This document shows positions 42,213 through 51,138 of a stretch of DNA of 64,000 nucleotides, piece after piece (the first letter of the stretch is position 1; the number at the start of each line of letters is the position of its first letter). A program made the translations under genes and the position numbers. A model generated the notes under the pieces. The model was not told where the DNA came from. It was given only the letters and a program-made list of their open reading frames with translations, and did not search any database. Source of the stretch: CAYQLT01 sp964418425. Its GTDB lineage: Bacteria; Bacillota; Limnochordia; Limnochordales; Geochordaceae. The stretch spans positions 28,831-92,830 of the forward strand of contig CAYQLT010000007.1 of NCBI GenBank assembly GCA_964418425.1, in the 5' to 3' direction.

Positions 42213-42470
42213 TCATCCGCCGGCCACCGCCCGCACCACCTCCACCCGGTCGCCCGCCGCCAGGCGGCGGCCGGCCCACTCCGCCCGGGGCACCAGCCGG
42301 TCGTTGACAGCCACGGCCACCCCGGCGGTCTGGGGGCCGATGCCCAGGTCGGCCAGAAGCGTGCTCAACTTCCCGTCCGCAGGAAGCGGGCAGGCCCGAC
42401 CGTTGACGACAATGGTCGGCTCGCCCTGCGCGGGCTCGGGCGACTGCGGGTGGCTTGCGCACTCAGCCAT
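42213..42470 (-). CDS. thiS: Sulfur carrier protein ThiS
   Basis: 85 residues with a beta-grasp fold and the essential C-terminal Gly-Gly (AVAGG). TIVVNGRACPLPADGKLSTLLADLG and VAVNDRLVPRAEW are typical of ThiS. A 15-residue polar N-terminal extension is unusual. ATG nine bases after AAGGGG, overlapping the end of thiO by eight bases. ThiF, which should activate the Gly-Gly end, is not in the window. Confidence 0.92.
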   Translation of the reverse strand: MAECASHPQSPEPAQGEPTIVVNGRACPLPADGKLSTLLADLGIGPQTAGVAVAVNDRLVPRAEWAGRRLAAGDRVEVVRAVAGG

Positions 42471-43698
42471 GGCCTGGCGCCCCTTGCCCGCGGCGGGACG
42501 GCCAGAAGGGTTGAAGAAGCGGCGAGCTTTCGCCTCGGGCGATGAGGTCGGCCAGAAGCGCCGCGGTCGATGCCGCCAGCAGGATGCCGTGGCGGAAGTG
42601 TCCCGTCGCCACATACAGCCCGGAGATCCCGGTGGGCCCCACCAGCGGCCGGTGATCCCGGGAAGCCGGGCGGAAGCCCACCCTCACCTCCGCCATCTCC
42701 AGGTCGTATAGGGCAGGCAGAACCCGCCATGCGTTCCAGAGAAGGTCCATGACCGCTCCGGCTGTGACCGCGGCGTCGAACCCCCGTTCCTCCACGGTCG
42801 CGCCCACCACCAGCTCCCCGCCGGCCCGGGGCACCAGGTACACCTGGGGCGTGCGCACCACATGGCCCAACAGGCGAGGCCCCTTCAGGCGCACCACCTG
42901 GCCCTTGACGGGCCGGATGCCCAAGGGTTCCGCGGGCCAGGCCAGGCCCGTGCTGCTCCAGGCGCCGCACGCCAGCACCGCCGCCTCGCAGCGCACGGAG
43001 AAGGGCTGCTCCCCCCCATCCGCCGCCTGGATGCCCTGCACCTCCACCAGCCGGCCGTCGCGGGTGGTAAAGGTGGTCACCCGGGCCCGGGTGGCCACCC
43101 GGCCTCCGAGGGCCTCCACCCCGCGGTGCAGCCCGGCCAGAAGAGAACGGGGTTCAAGCTGGTAGTCGTGGGGACAGTGCAGAGCCCCCAGCACGCGAGG
43201 GGAGAGCTGCGGCTCCCGTTCGCGCACGGCCGGCGCCTCCAGCCAGGCCGGATGCAGCCCGAGCCGCTCCTGAAAGCGGGCCAGCCGCAAAAGCTCCTGG
43301 ACGTCGTCCTGGGTGAGGGCTACGAGGAGGGTCCCGTCGCGCCCCAGGGGGCAGTCGATGCCGCTGGCCTCCCGGACGCTTTCTACGAAGGCGGGCGTAC
43401 GCTGAACGCTGTCGAGGGCCAGCTGCAGAAGCTCCGGATCCTCGTGCTCCGCCTCCGAGACAGGGGCCAGCATCCCCGCCGAGGCGACCGCGGCGGCGCT
43501 GGCTCCCACCTCGTCCCGCTCCAGCACCAGCACCTCGACCTGCCGCCGGGCCAGCTCGAAGGCGACGCTCAGGCCAATGATGCCGCCTCCGGCCACCACC
43601 ACCCGGGCCTGGTCCGGCACGGGAACCGGGCCCTTGCGCGACAGCGGCTGACCGCCGCGCCCGACCTCGCTGTGGGAACCGCCGTCGGTCTTTCCCAT
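42463..43698 (-). CDS. thiO: Glycine oxidase ThiO
   Basis: 411 residues. FAD-dependent DAO-family oxidase that turns glycine into dehydroglycine for thiazole synthesis. Rossmann motif VVVAGGGIIGLSVAFELARR (about residue 33), VLERDEVGASAAAVASAGML, CPHDYQLEPRSLLAGL, and C-terminal VRVGFRPASRDHRPLVGP...GLYVATGHFRHGILLA. ATG with AGGGA seven bases upstream; this SD forms the end of the TPP aptamer, indicating translational control of the thiO-thiS-thiG-thiE-mobA operon. Confidence 0.94.
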   Translation of the reverse strand: MGKTDGGSHSEVGRGGQPLSRKGPVPVPDQARVVVAGGGIIGLSVAFELARRQVEVLVLERDEVGASAAAVASAGMLAPVSEAEHEDPELLQLALDSVQRTPAFVESVREASGIDCPLGRDGTLLVALTQDDVQELLRLARFQERLGLHPAWLEAPAVREREPQLSPRVLGALHCPHDYQLEPRSLLAGLHRGVEALGGRVATRARVTTFTTRDGRLVEVQGIQAADGGEQPFSVRCEAAVLACGAWSSTGLAWPAEPLGIRPVKGQVVRLKGPRLLGHVVRTPQVYLVPRAGGELVVGATVEERGFDAAVTAGAVMDLLWNAWRVLPALYDLEMAEVRVGFRPASRDHRPLVGPTGISGLYVATGHFRHGILLAASTAALLADLIARGESSPLLQPFWPSRRGQGAPGHG

Positions 43699-43699
43699 C

Positions 43700-43790
<91 letters not shown>

Positions 43791-43907
43791 CAACCTGATT
43801 CCCTTCTTGGCCGATGCTAAGCCACGGCCACCCCGCCAGTCAAGAGCCAAACGCCCGGCGGCCTTCCCATACGGGCCACCTTACAATATCCGGGGGTGGC
43901 AAGGGGC

Positions 43908-44312
43908 ATGGAACGGCAGAATCCTCCGGCGGACGCGACGCCATCCGGCGCGCTGTCCCGCTTTGTGGAACTCTTCGATGCGGGCCGCCATTGGGACGCC
44001 CACGAGGCGCTGGAGCAAGCCTGGCGAACGACGCGCAGCGACTTCTTCCACGGCCTCATCATCTACGCCAGCGCTTTCGTGCATGCTCGCCGGGGCAATC
44101 CCAGGGGCGTGGTGCGTCAGCTGGCCAAGGTGCCCCGCTACCTGGCCGCCTACACGCCCTCGTACATGGGTATCGACGTGGCCGCCATCCTCCGGGACGC
44201 CGAGGTGACGGCCGCCCGGGTGCGCGCCGCCGGCATGCCCGAAGGTCCGGCCCTGGCCGCCCTCATCGACTGGCCGAAGCTGGGCCCGCCTGCCCCCCGC
44301 GACCGGGGGTGA
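43908..44312 (+). CDS. DUF309 domain protein
   Basis: 134 residues. The helical DUF309 core is clear: LFDAGRHWDAHEALEQAWR, then DFFHGLIIYASAFVHARRGNPRG and a C-terminal LAALIDWPKL. The family is found in Bacillota, cyanobacteria and archaea and has no assigned function; conserved His and Glu residues suggest metal binding. ATG chosen (GGGGGTGG upstream); a GTG 12 bases earlier is in frame. Monocistronic, divergent from the thiamine operon. Confidence 0.85.
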   Translation: MERQNPPADATPSGALSRFVELFDAGRHWDAHEALEQAWRTTRSDFFHGLIIYASAFVHARRGNPRGVVRQLAKVPRYLAAYTPSYMGIDVAAILRDAEVTAARVRAAGMPEGPALAALIDWPKLGPPAPRDRG

Positions 44313-44797
44313 GCGGCCGGCTCACGGGCCGCCGGGTCACGGTGCCAGCAAAGGCGCCTCAGCTCCGCCTTTGGGGAGTGAGGCGCAAGGGCGAGTGGGG
44401 AAACGCACCTCCCCCGCGCGAGCTTCTTTTGCCGCCGCAGGCTCTCCGCCGCCTCCAGGGCACCGCCGGATTCGAGGGGGGCGGAGGCGCCCGCAAGCCC
44501 CGAAGGGATCCGTGGCCTTCCGTCGAACCCCGGTGGTTGCCGTGTCACCGGTCTCAGGAATCCAGGCCCGCGTCGGGTAAAGTCGCAGCGGGGGACGGTA
44601 CGTTTGAGTATCATTTTGATACTTTTCCGTTTTGAACGCAACCGGTTTGCGGCACCCAATGAAACCCCTTGGCGTACAGACACCGAGGATAGCTTCTCCA
44701 GGCTCTTCCGCCCGTCCCGATGCGCGCTCTGGCGTGATAGACGTTTTCGGCTTCCGGGTGCGGGCCACTACCTGCCACCCCTCGGGGCCGGACTCCT
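44313..44797. other. Intergenic region of about 485 bases before the XRE regulator
   Basis: No supported gene. The left 260 bases are GC-rich with coding-like composition but no recognisable product. The right half becomes AT-richer (44600-44660), holding a perfect palindrome. It probably contains the promoter and operator of the XRE-type regulator gene. Confidence 0.4.
44607..44623. promoter_or_regulatory. Perfect palindrome, possible operator of the XRE regulator
   Basis: AGTATCA-TTT-TGATACT, a 17-base perfect inverted repeat in an AT-rich patch, 175 bases upstream of the XRE-family regulator. The TATCAT within it resembles a -10 box. The T-run after it (TTTTCC) is too short and the stem too AT-rich for a confident terminator. 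Confidence 0.4.
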
Positions 44798-45211
44798 ATG
44801 AGTTCCCAGGCGGAGCCCCAGCCGCTGCGCCGGCTCTTCGGGCGCCGGGTGCGGGAGGTGCGCACTCGCCTTGGCCTCACCCAGCAGGAGCTGGGCCGGC
44901 GGGCAGGGATGCACCCCGCCTACGTGGGAGGGGTGGAGCGCGGGGAGCGTAACATCACGCTGGAGGCCGTGGAGCGGCTGGCTCGGGCCCTGGCCGTGGC
45001 ACCGGCCGACCTGATGCTGGAAGAGCCGCTGGCCGGCCCTTCGGCCACCGCCACCGAGGCCCGCATCCGCGCGCTGGCGGCCCGCGCGCAGACACCCGGC
45101 GACCTGGCGGCCGCCCTGGAGGTGGCCGCCCTGTTTTTAGATCAGCTCAACCTGGCCCGCCGCAGCGCGTGGGCGGCAGAACCGGCGCCCGGCTACGCTG
45201 ACAAACCTTAA
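44798..45211 (+). CDS. XRE-family helix-turn-helix regulator
   Basis: 137 residues. HTH_3 domain (about 12-68): VREVRTRLGLTQQELGRRAG, MHPAYVGGVERGERNITLE and LARALAVAPADLM. The remaining 65 residues are Ala-rich and helical, possibly for dimerisation; no peptidase or sensor domain. ATG with only a weak GGGG upstream. Its stop overlaps the convergent transporter gene by four bases. An upstream palindrome may be its own operator. Confidence 0.9.
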   Translation: MSSQAEPQPLRRLFGRRVREVRTRLGLTQQELGRRAGMHPAYVGGVERGERNITLEAVERLARALAVAPADLMLEEPLAGPSATATEARIRALAARAQTPGDLAAALEVAALFLDQLNLARRSAWAAEPAPGYADKP

Positions 45212-46677
45212 GCCAGCTGGCGCAAGGCCTCCCCGAATTCCCGGGCGCGCTCGGCCGCCGGTCGGGTCAGCAGGCTTACTCCCACGAAGAGGCCGGTGGC
45301 CACGATCAGTCCCCAGACGCCCGGCCACATCCCCAGCGGCCGCAGCCCTGTGAGCTGCGTCACCAGTACGACGGCGCCGCCGCCCACCACGCTGGCCAGA
45401 GCCCCGGCGGCGGTGCCCCTGGGCCAGTAGAAGGCCCCCACAATGGAGGGGACCGTAACCAACAGCCCGGCCGATGAGGCGACGGAGAGCACGGCGATCA
45501 GGCCCAACCGAAGGCTGGCGAAGCCCAGGGCCATGGCCGCCACCACAGGTATGGCCCATCGACCCACGGCGAGCAGGGTGGCCTCCGGAGCCTGCGGGCG
45601 CAAGGGGCGGAACAGGTCCGACGCCACCATGGAAGAGAGGGTCAGCAAGATGGAGTCAATGGTGGAAACCGCCGCCGCCGTGATCCCCACCATGGCGAAA
45701 AGGGACACCACAGGGGGAATTAACCGTGAGGCGAGGAGCGTGGGCGCAGCCAGGTCGGGATTGGAAAGCTCGGGAAACAGCAGCCGCCCCGAAAACCCCC
45801 AGATGACGGAGATGAGGGTGTAGAGGAACCCGAAGGCGAGAAACCCCAACAGCATGACCCGCAGGCTGCCCAGGCTGCGAGGTGCGAACAGCCGCTGGGA
45901 GACCTGGGGGTTGGAGATGGCGAAGAAGAACCAGGGAACGGACAGGCCGATGAAAGTGTGAGGGGTGAAAAACCCGTTGCCCGGGACGCTCAGCCACTGT
46001 GGCGCCTGCTCCTGCAGCCGGGCGAACATACCCCCGATCCCTCCCAGATGGCCGAGCACCGCCGCCACGACCCACAGGGCGGTGACCAGCATCACCAGCG
46101 CCTGCAGAGCGTCCGTCCACGCCACCGACCGCAGCCCTCCCAGCCACGCCCAGATCACCGCCACCGCCGCTGCCAGCACCAGCCCTGTGGCAAACGGGAT
46201 GGCCCCGCCGCTGAGCCCCTGCATCAGCAGGGCGATCCCGCTGAGCTGGACGCTGCTGTAGGGCACCAAAAAGAGCACCGACGCGGCCGCCACCGTCGCG
46301 CCCAGGGTGGGGCTGTCGTAACGAAACGCCAGCAACTGGGCCGGCGAGACGAGGTGAAAGCGCCGGCCCACCTCCCAGAAGCGGGGCCCGAAGAAGACCA
46401 CCAGGGCCAGACCGGACAGGTAGATGAGTTCGAAGCCCAGGGCCCCCACCCCGCCCCGGTGGGTGAGCCCGGCCAGGCCCACCATCATAAACGCGCTGTA
46501 CGTGGTGGCCGCATAACTGAGGGCCAGCACCACTCCCCCCAGGGAGCGGTTGGCGAGAAAGTAACCCTCCAGCCCGGCGCCCAGGCCTCGCCGGGCCAGG
46601 ACCGCCACCAGGGTTCCCAAGGCCACGTAGGCGAAGAAGGCGGCGTACACGCTGAGGGCGCTCATCCGGTTCGTCAC
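45208..46677 (-). CDS. Sodium:solute symporter family transporter
   Basis: 489 residues with about 13 transmembrane helices, as usual for SSS (LeuT-fold) carriers: YFLANRSLGGVVLALSYAAT near TM1-2, GFELIYLSGLALVVFFGPRFW, VIWAWLGGLRSVAWTDALQA, and VGITAAAVSTIDSILLTLSSM at the sodium site of TM8. The substrate is unknown; PanF, proline and monocarboxylate carriers belong here. GTG start nine bases from GAGG; ATG four codons later is the alternative. It follows a 60-residue membrane protein by seven bases and is divergent from niaR. Confidence 0.9.
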   Translation of the reverse strand: MTNRMSALSVYAAFFAYVALGTLVAVLARRGLGAGLEGYFLANRSLGGVVLALSYAATTYSAFMMVGLAGLTHRGGVGALGFELIYLSGLALVVFFGPRFWEVGRRFHLVSPAQLLAFRYDSPTLGATVAAASVLFLVPYSSVQLSGIALLMQGLSGGAIPFATGLVLAAAVAVIWAWLGGLRSVAWTDALQALVMLVTALWVVAAVLGHLGGIGGMFARLQEQAPQWLSVPGNGFFTPHTFIGLSVPWFFFAISNPQVSQRLFAPRSLGSLRVMLLGFLAFGFLYTLISVIWGFSGRLLFPELSNPDLAAPTLLASRLIPPVVSLFAMVGITAAAVSTIDSILLTLSSMVASDLFRPLRPQAPEATLLAVGRWAIPVVAAMALGFASLRLGLIAVLSVASSAGLLVTVPSIVGAFYWPRGTAAGALASVVGGGAVVLVTQLTGLRPLGMWPGVWGLIVATGLFVGVSLLTRPAAERAREFGEALRQLA

Positions 46678-46684
46678 CCTTTCC

Positions 46685-46867
46685 TCAGCCGACCCAGTCT
46701 CGGGTCAGGTGGACGATGATGGCGATGACGGCCAGGGCAAACAGGGACCAAAACAGAAAACTCCCGTACCAGGCATGGACGTTTCGGAGCAGGGTAAAGG
46801 GGACCACGTACGCAGCCAGGATCAGCACGGCCAGCAGTGCCGGCCAAAAGCGGCTACCTCCGGCCAC
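46685..46867 (-). CDS. Small two-helix membrane protein, partner of the SSS transporter
   Basis: 60 residues, two hydrophobic helices: FWPALLAVLILAAYVVPFTLL and FLFWSLFALAVIAIIVHL with a short polar loop. The position and topology are like the DUF3311 or DUF485-type small proteins that accompany SSS carriers. GTG with GGAGG eight bases upstream; an earlier TTG sits too close to the SD. First gene of a two-gene operon with the symporter. Confidence 0.75.
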   Translation of the reverse strand: MAGGSRFWPALLAVLILAAYVVPFTLLRNVHAWYGSFLFWSLFALAVIAIIVHLTRDWVG

Positions 46868-46998
46868 GGACAACGCCTCCTCGACCTGTGTATGATCAGG
46901 TGTCTAGTCAGCCTGGATTGTACCATAACATCGACGGGGCCAGACAGTGCCCCAGCCGTTGGGGTGAGAAGGCAGATGGCGGTGCAGGTCGGTTGGGG
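46868..46998. promoter_or_regulatory. Divergent promoter/operator region between the SSS operon and niaR
   Basis: On the minus strand TGGTACAAT forms an extended -10 box for the SSS operon. Between it and the gene lie the inverted repeat ACCTG-N8-CAGGT (about 46884-46901) and GTGTCTAGTCAG, placed where a repressor would block transcription. NiaR is the obvious candidate ligand; I could not match its consensus from memory. Confidence 0.4.
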
Positions 46999-47649
46999 AT
47001 GGCCGAGAAGCGGGCGGGCGGCCGGCGGGCCGGGTTGGTAGAGACCACGGCCTCGCCCGGGCAAAAGGAGCGGGGACCGCAGGTCCGGCGGGACAAGCTT
47101 GTGGCGGCGCTGAAGCAATCCCGCGGCCCGGTGCCGGGCGCCCGGCTCGCCCAGTGGCTGGGGGTCACCCGCCAGGTGGTGGTCCAGGACGTGACGGTGC
47201 TGCGAGCGGCCGGCGTTCCCATCCTGGCTACCCCCCAGGGGTATCTGTGGGCGCAGGAGGATCGGCGGGACCCGGCCTATCGATGCCGGCGGGTCATCGC
47301 GGTCTCCCACGGCCCGGAAGCCATCGAGACGGAGCTAAACGCCATCGCCGATCTGGGCGGCCGGGTGGTGGACGTGATCGTGGAACACCCGGTCTACGGC
47401 GAGCTGCGCGGCCTGGTCATGACGGCCAGCCGGGCGGACGTGCAGGAGTTTGTGAGGAGGCTGAGGGAGCGGGGCGCAGCGCCGCTTTTGACCCTGACCG
47501 GGGGGCCGCACCTGCACACCGTGGAAGCGGCCAGCGAAGCCCGGCTGGATGCCATCGAGCAGCGCCTCAGGGAGCTGGGGTTTTTGATGGAGAGCCGGCG
47601 GGTGCGGTCTTCCCGGCGGCGAGGGCAGGGTTTGCGCCGGGACGGGTAG
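46999..47649 (+). CDS. niaR: NiaR-type NAD-biosynthesis repressor (HTH_11 + 3H domain)
   Basis: 216 residues. An N-terminal winged helix (LVAALKQSRGPVPGARLAQW, GVTRQVVVQDVTVLRAAG) is followed by a 3H domain named for its three histidines, here seen in VIVEHPVYGELRG, GGPHLHTVEA and nearby. In Bacillota NiaR represses NAD synthesis and niacin uptake genes with nicotinate as co-repressor. A basic 30-residue extension precedes the HTH and an Arg-rich tail follows. ATG start with weak SD. Divergent from the SSS transporter operon. Confidence 0.88.
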   Translation: MAEKRAGGRRAGLVETTASPGQKERGPQVRRDKLVAALKQSRGPVPGARLAQWLGVTRQVVVQDVTVLRAAGVPILATPQGYLWAQEDRRDPAYRCRRVIAVSHGPEAIETELNAIADLGGRVVDVIVEHPVYGELRGLVMTASRADVQEFVRRLRERGAAPLLTLTGGPHLHTVEAASEARLDAIEQRLRELGFLMESRRVRSSRRRGQGLRRDG

Positions 47650-47707
47650 AGGAGCGGGCGGGCAACAGGACTGTACCGGCAGGCAGGGGTGGGGTCGAGG
47701 TCGGGAC

Positions 47708-48160
47708 ATGAGCCGATGGGCGATGCTGGTGGGTCTGACCCTGGTGCCCTGGATAGAGCTGCGGGGAAGCATCCCCCTGGGCCTGGCGTGGGATCTGCCC
47801 TGGGCGGCGGTGGCGGCGGTGGCTATCGTGACCAATTCCCTGGTCTTCGTGCCCGTCTACCTGGCTTTGGCCTTCGCCTACGAGCGCTGGCTCAAGGGGA
47901 CTTTGGCGGGAGGCCTGGTCGAGCGCGCCCGCAGCCGGGGTCAGCGTTTGGTGGAGCGCTACGGGGCGCTGGGTCTGGCGCTGTTTGTGGCCGTTCCGGT
48001 GCCGGGAACCGGAGCATACAGCGGCACAGCCCTGGCGTTCTTGATGGGGGTTCCGCCCTGGCGCGCCTTCGTGGCCGTGACGGTGGGCGTGGCCCTGGCC
48101 GGGCTGGTGGTCACCCTGTTGAGCAGCGGGGTGCTGGCGGGCCTGCGCCTGCTGGGGTAG
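47708..48160 (+). CDS. Small multidrug-export family membrane protein (COG2426-like)
   Basis: 150 residues, four hydrophobic segments. Signature stretches PWIELRGSIPLGLAW near the N-terminus and FVAVPVPGTGAYSGTALAFLMG are diagnostic for the Sm_multidrug_ex family. These proteins are probably transporters of the DedA-like type, but function is not proven. ATG start; the SD is GGTCGAGGTCGGG. It lies 58 bases after niaR on the same strand and may be co-transcribed. Confidence 0.85.
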   Translation: MSRWAMLVGLTLVPWIELRGSIPLGLAWDLPWAAVAAVAIVTNSLVFVPVYLALAFAYERWLKGTLAGGLVERARSRGQRLVERYGALGLALFVAVPVPGTGAYSGTALAFLMGVPPWRAFVAVTVGVALAGLVVTLLSSGVLAGLRLLG

Positions 48161-48212
48161 CCGCTGCGCACGGGGTGGTCGCCATCTTTGGGTTGGCAGG
48201 GGGAACCTGGCT

Positions 48213-49241
48213 TCAGGGGCTGCAGGTGGCGTAGAGGACCCGATCTCCGCCATCCAGTCGGCGCAGCTGGCCCGCCTGCACCAAAAACTCCAGGTGGGCC
48301 AAAGACTCCCCCATGGCAAAGCGGATGCTGAAGGGATCTTCCAGACGCCCGAACAGCCGCAGGTTCACTTCCCAGGCCGTGGGCGGCAGGGCGCCCCGGC
48401 GGGTGGCGTCCTCCACGATGCCGGCCACGCGCCGCAGGCGCTCCCGGTGATGATCCATCAGTTCCTCGGTGCGCTGCCTCAGGTTGTACACGGGGTCGCG
48501 GTGACCGGGCAGTACCAGGCGGGCGGGAAGCCGCGCTACCTCACGCAGGGAGGCCAGAAACTGTTCCAGCGGGTTGGAGCCGTCTTCGCCCCACAAGCTC
48601 ACGTTGGGGGTGATGGTGGCCAGGATCAGGTCGTCGGCGATGAGCAGCCTCTCCTGGGGCTCCCACAGCACCATCAGCCCCTCCGCGTGGCCCGGCGCCC
48701 AGATGGTCTGAAAGCGGCGCCGGCCTGCCACCACGACGTCGCCAGGTTGCAGCCACCGCACGCGGGGCAGGGGCTGAACCCGCTCCACCTGCTGGCGGAA
48801 ATGCCCCGGGATGATGGCGGTCACCTCCGGCGGCATGCCGTGGCGGTCGAACATCGCGGCGATCTCCTGACCGGCTTCGCTGGAAGGAGCCCAGAACCGG
48901 TCCACCTGGGGGCGCTCCTGCTCCAGCATGAGTACGGGGGCTCCCGACAGACGCTGCAGCCAGCCGGCGCACCCGAAGTGGTCGGGATGGTAATGGGTGA
49001 CCACGATCTGCTCGATGTCAGAGGCGCGGATGCCCAGCCGGGCGAACACCTCATCCCAGCGCCGCTCGGACGGCTCGATGTGGAAGCCGGTGTCCACCAC
49101 GGTCCAGCCCCAGCTGCCCCGGATCAGGTAGCTGTTGACGAAACGAAGCGGCACCGGGATGGCGATGGGCACCCGAAACAGGCCGGGCGCTACCTCTTCG
49201 GGCGGCGGATCCGGCAGGGAAGAGGCCGGATGGATTTCCAA
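48213..49241 (-). CDS. Metallo-beta-lactamase-fold hydrolase
   Basis: 342 residues. Zinc-binding signature THYHPDHFG (about residue 83), further ligand His in GHAEGLMVLW and Asp in LLIADDLIL, then VLPGHRDP. The long C-terminal helical part resembles MBL proteins annotated as hydroxyacylglutathione-hydrolase-like or thioesterases. TTG chosen because GGAGGG lies seven bases upstream; an ATG seven codons earlier overlaps that SD. Substrate unknown. Divergent from the aldo/keto reductase. Confidence 0.87.
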   Translation of the reverse strand: MEIHPASSLPDPPPEEVAPGLFRVPIAIPVPLRFVNSYLIRGSWGWTVVDTGFHIEPSERRWDEVFARLGIRASDIEQIVVTHYHPDHFGCAGWLQRLSGAPVLMLEQERPQVDRFWAPSSEAGQEIAAMFDRHGMPPEVTAIIPGHFRQQVERVQPLPRVRWLQPGDVVVAGRRRFQTIWAPGHAEGLMVLWEPQERLLIADDLILATITPNVSLWGEDGSNPLEQFLASLREVARLPARLVLPGHRDPVYNLRQRTEELMDHHRERLRRVAGIVEDATRRGALPPTAWEVNLRLFGRLEDPFSIRFAMGESLAHLEFLVQAGQLRRLDGGDRVLYATCSP

Positions 49242-49342
49242 CGGACTCCCTCCTCGGCGCATGCACTAGTGTACCATTTTCCGGGGCCAGCCGGTCGGGT
49301 ACCGGCGGTTGGGGCCCGGGCGGCAGGAGAGGGTGGGTCGCC

Positions 49343-50200
49343 TTGGTTTTGCGGGAGCTGGGCTCCACAGGCGTGCAGATCCCGGCGGTGGGCCAGGGGA
49401 CGTGGCGGATGGGCGAGGATCCGGCACGGGATCGCCAGGCCATCGAAGCGCTGCGCCTGGGCGTGGAATTGGGCATGACGCTCATCGATACGGCGGAGAT
49501 GTACGCCGGGGGCAGGGCCGAAACGCTGGTGGGGCAGGCGGTGATGGATATACGGGAGCGGGTTTTCATCGTCAGCAAGGTGCTGCCCGAGCACGCCTCC
49601 TACGAGGGGGTGCTGCGGGCCGCCCGGGCCAGCCTGAGGCGGCTTCGAACGGGCTGGATCGACCTGTATCTCATCCACTGGCCCAGCGAGCGCCACCCCG
49701 TCGAGCAAACGATGCGGGCCATGGAGAAGCTGGCCTGTGACGGTTTGGTGCGTTACGTGGGCGTCAGCAACTTCACGGTGGAGGAGTTCGAGCAGGCCCA
49801 GCAGGCCCTCGGGGGGCGGCCCCTGGTCTGCAACCAGGTGTACTTCTGGCTGGGCGAGCGGGCGGTGGAGCGCCACGTCCTGCCTCACTGCGAGCGTCGC
49901 CACGTCACCCTGATGGCCTACTCGCCCTTTGGTAGCGGCAACTTTCCGCACCCCTCGTCGCCCAAGGGACAGGTGCTGGCCCGCGTGGCCGCCCGGTACG
50001 GAAGGACACCCCATCAGGTGGCCCTCAACTGGCTGGTGCACCGAAGCCCGGCCGTGGTGGCCATCCCCAAGGCGGAGCGGCCCGAGCACGTGCGCGACAA
50101 CGCCGGCGCCGCGGACTGGCAACTTGCCCCCGAGGATGTGGAGGAGTTGGAACGGGCCTTCCCGGCCCCCGCCGGAAACCCCCCGCTTCCCATGCTCTAG
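49343..50200 (+). CDS. Aldo/keto reductase
   Basis: 285 residues. NAD(P)H-dependent carbonyl reductase of the AKR barrel. Catalytic tetrad visible: Asp in LIDTAEMYAGG with Tyr, Lys in VFIVSKVLPEHA, His in DLYLIHWPSE. VRYVGVSNFTVEEFE and IPKAERPEHVRDNAGA form cofactor-binding parts. The TTG start has GAGAGGGTGGG upstream. Closest to the YtbE/DkgA-like group; the physiological substrate is unknown. Confidence 0.92.
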   Translation: MVLRELGSTGVQIPAVGQGTWRMGEDPARDRQAIEALRLGVELGMTLIDTAEMYAGGRAETLVGQAVMDIRERVFIVSKVLPEHASYEGVLRAARASLRRLRTGWIDLYLIHWPSERHPVEQTMRAMEKLACDGLVRYVGVSNFTVEEFEQAQQALGGRPLVCNQVYFWLGERAVERHVLPHCERRHVTLMAYSPFGSGNFPHPSSPKGQVLARVAARYGRTPHQVALNWLVHRSPAVVAIPKAERPEHVRDNAGAADWQLAPEDVEELERAFPAPAGNPPLPML

Positions 50201-50289
50201 CCGTCCCGGCCACGCCGCCGGTGCAAGGCAAATCGCTGGCTCTCTTGCCGAAGCGGCCCCGCCTTGCGGTTTTGGGGGCGGCGGCCTGC

Positions 50290-51138
50290 CTACCTGCGGC
50301 CTTGCGCCCGCCTCCTGGCAGCCCATTCGAGGCCGATGAGAGGAGCCGCCTGGCCCGAGAGCAGCTGCACGCCCACCCGCAGGGTAACCTCCCGCTCACC
50401 TTCGGGGTCCAGGGTGTAGCCCGCCCTGCCTTCCAGCGAAGCCACGGGGCCGGGCTCGCCCACCGACCCCGAGGGTATCGCCAGCACCGCCCAGGCGGCA
50501 AGGCTCACCCGGTCGTTGGCCAGCAGCCCCAGCCCCAGCGCTGCGGCCAGGCGCCCGGCGGGCGGGTGGCGGGCGGCGCTGTAGGTGAGGGCGGCCGACA
50601 GGATCACGGGATCCCGCAGGATCTCCCCCCTCACCGACACCCGCATGCCCTCCGGATAGATGGCCTCCGCCGAAAGGGCAGGATCCACAGGCCCCAGGGA
50701 GGCAGGCCGGTACTCCAGGCCCACGGCGGCCCCGTGAGTGGGAGCCGCCGTCGGCGCCGCCGGCTGGTCGGGTCCGTTTGCCGGCGGAGCCCCGGGTGTG
50801 ACCAGGGTGGTGGTCAGGCGGGCCAGCAGGGCCGTGGAGGCGGTCAGCTCCGCCCGAACCGCTTGCGAGACGGTCAGGGTGTGCGCCACAATGCGGCCGA
50901 GCCGGGGCTGGCCATTGCCGTCGAAGCTCACCTGCCAGCCCTCCTGGGGCCAGTAGCTTACCGTCAGGCGCTGCTCGTACCCGGCCGGCTCGCCTCGCGG
51001 GTGGGCTGCTCGGCGCGCCCACGCAAGCTCGCGACCCGGCTGCGGTGCCTGCCGGGCAGCAGCGCCGACCGGCAGCGCGGGCGCTCCCGCCACCAGCCCC
51101 AGGGCTACGAGCGCGGCCACGACCCCCCACCGGCTCAC
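50290..51138 (-). CDS. Secreted beta-strand-rich protein, possible outer-membrane barrel
   Basis: 282 residues. An N-terminal Sec-type signal (VVAALVALGLVAGAPALPVGA) is followed by alternating hydrophobic/polar stretches that look like amphipathic beta strands: YEQRLTVSYWPQEGWQVSFD, GAAVGLEYRPA, MRVSVRGEILRDPVILSAAL, VSLAAWAVLAIPSGSV, EVTLRVGVQLLSGQAAPLIG. I do not recognise a family. The layout recalls transporter-like outer-membrane barrels that accompany exported C39 peptidases in Gram-negative bacteria, but the C-terminus (RRRAQGRR) is not a typical barrel signal. GTG start overlaps the peptidase stop as GTGA, so it is translationally coupled. Confidence 0.65.
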   Translation of the reverse strand: MSRWGVVAALVALGLVAGAPALPVGAAARQAPQPGRELAWARRAAHPRGEPAGYEQRLTVSYWPQEGWQVSFDGNGQPRLGRIVAHTLTVSQAVRAELTASTALLARLTTTLVTPGAPPANGPDQPAAPTAAPTHGAAVGLEYRPASLGPVDPALSAEAIYPEGMRVSVRGEILRDPVILSAALTYSAARHPPAGRLAAALGLGLLANDRVSLAAWAVLAIPSGSVGEPGPVASLEGRAGYTLDPEGEREVTLRVGVQLLSGQAAPLIGLEWAARRRAQGRR

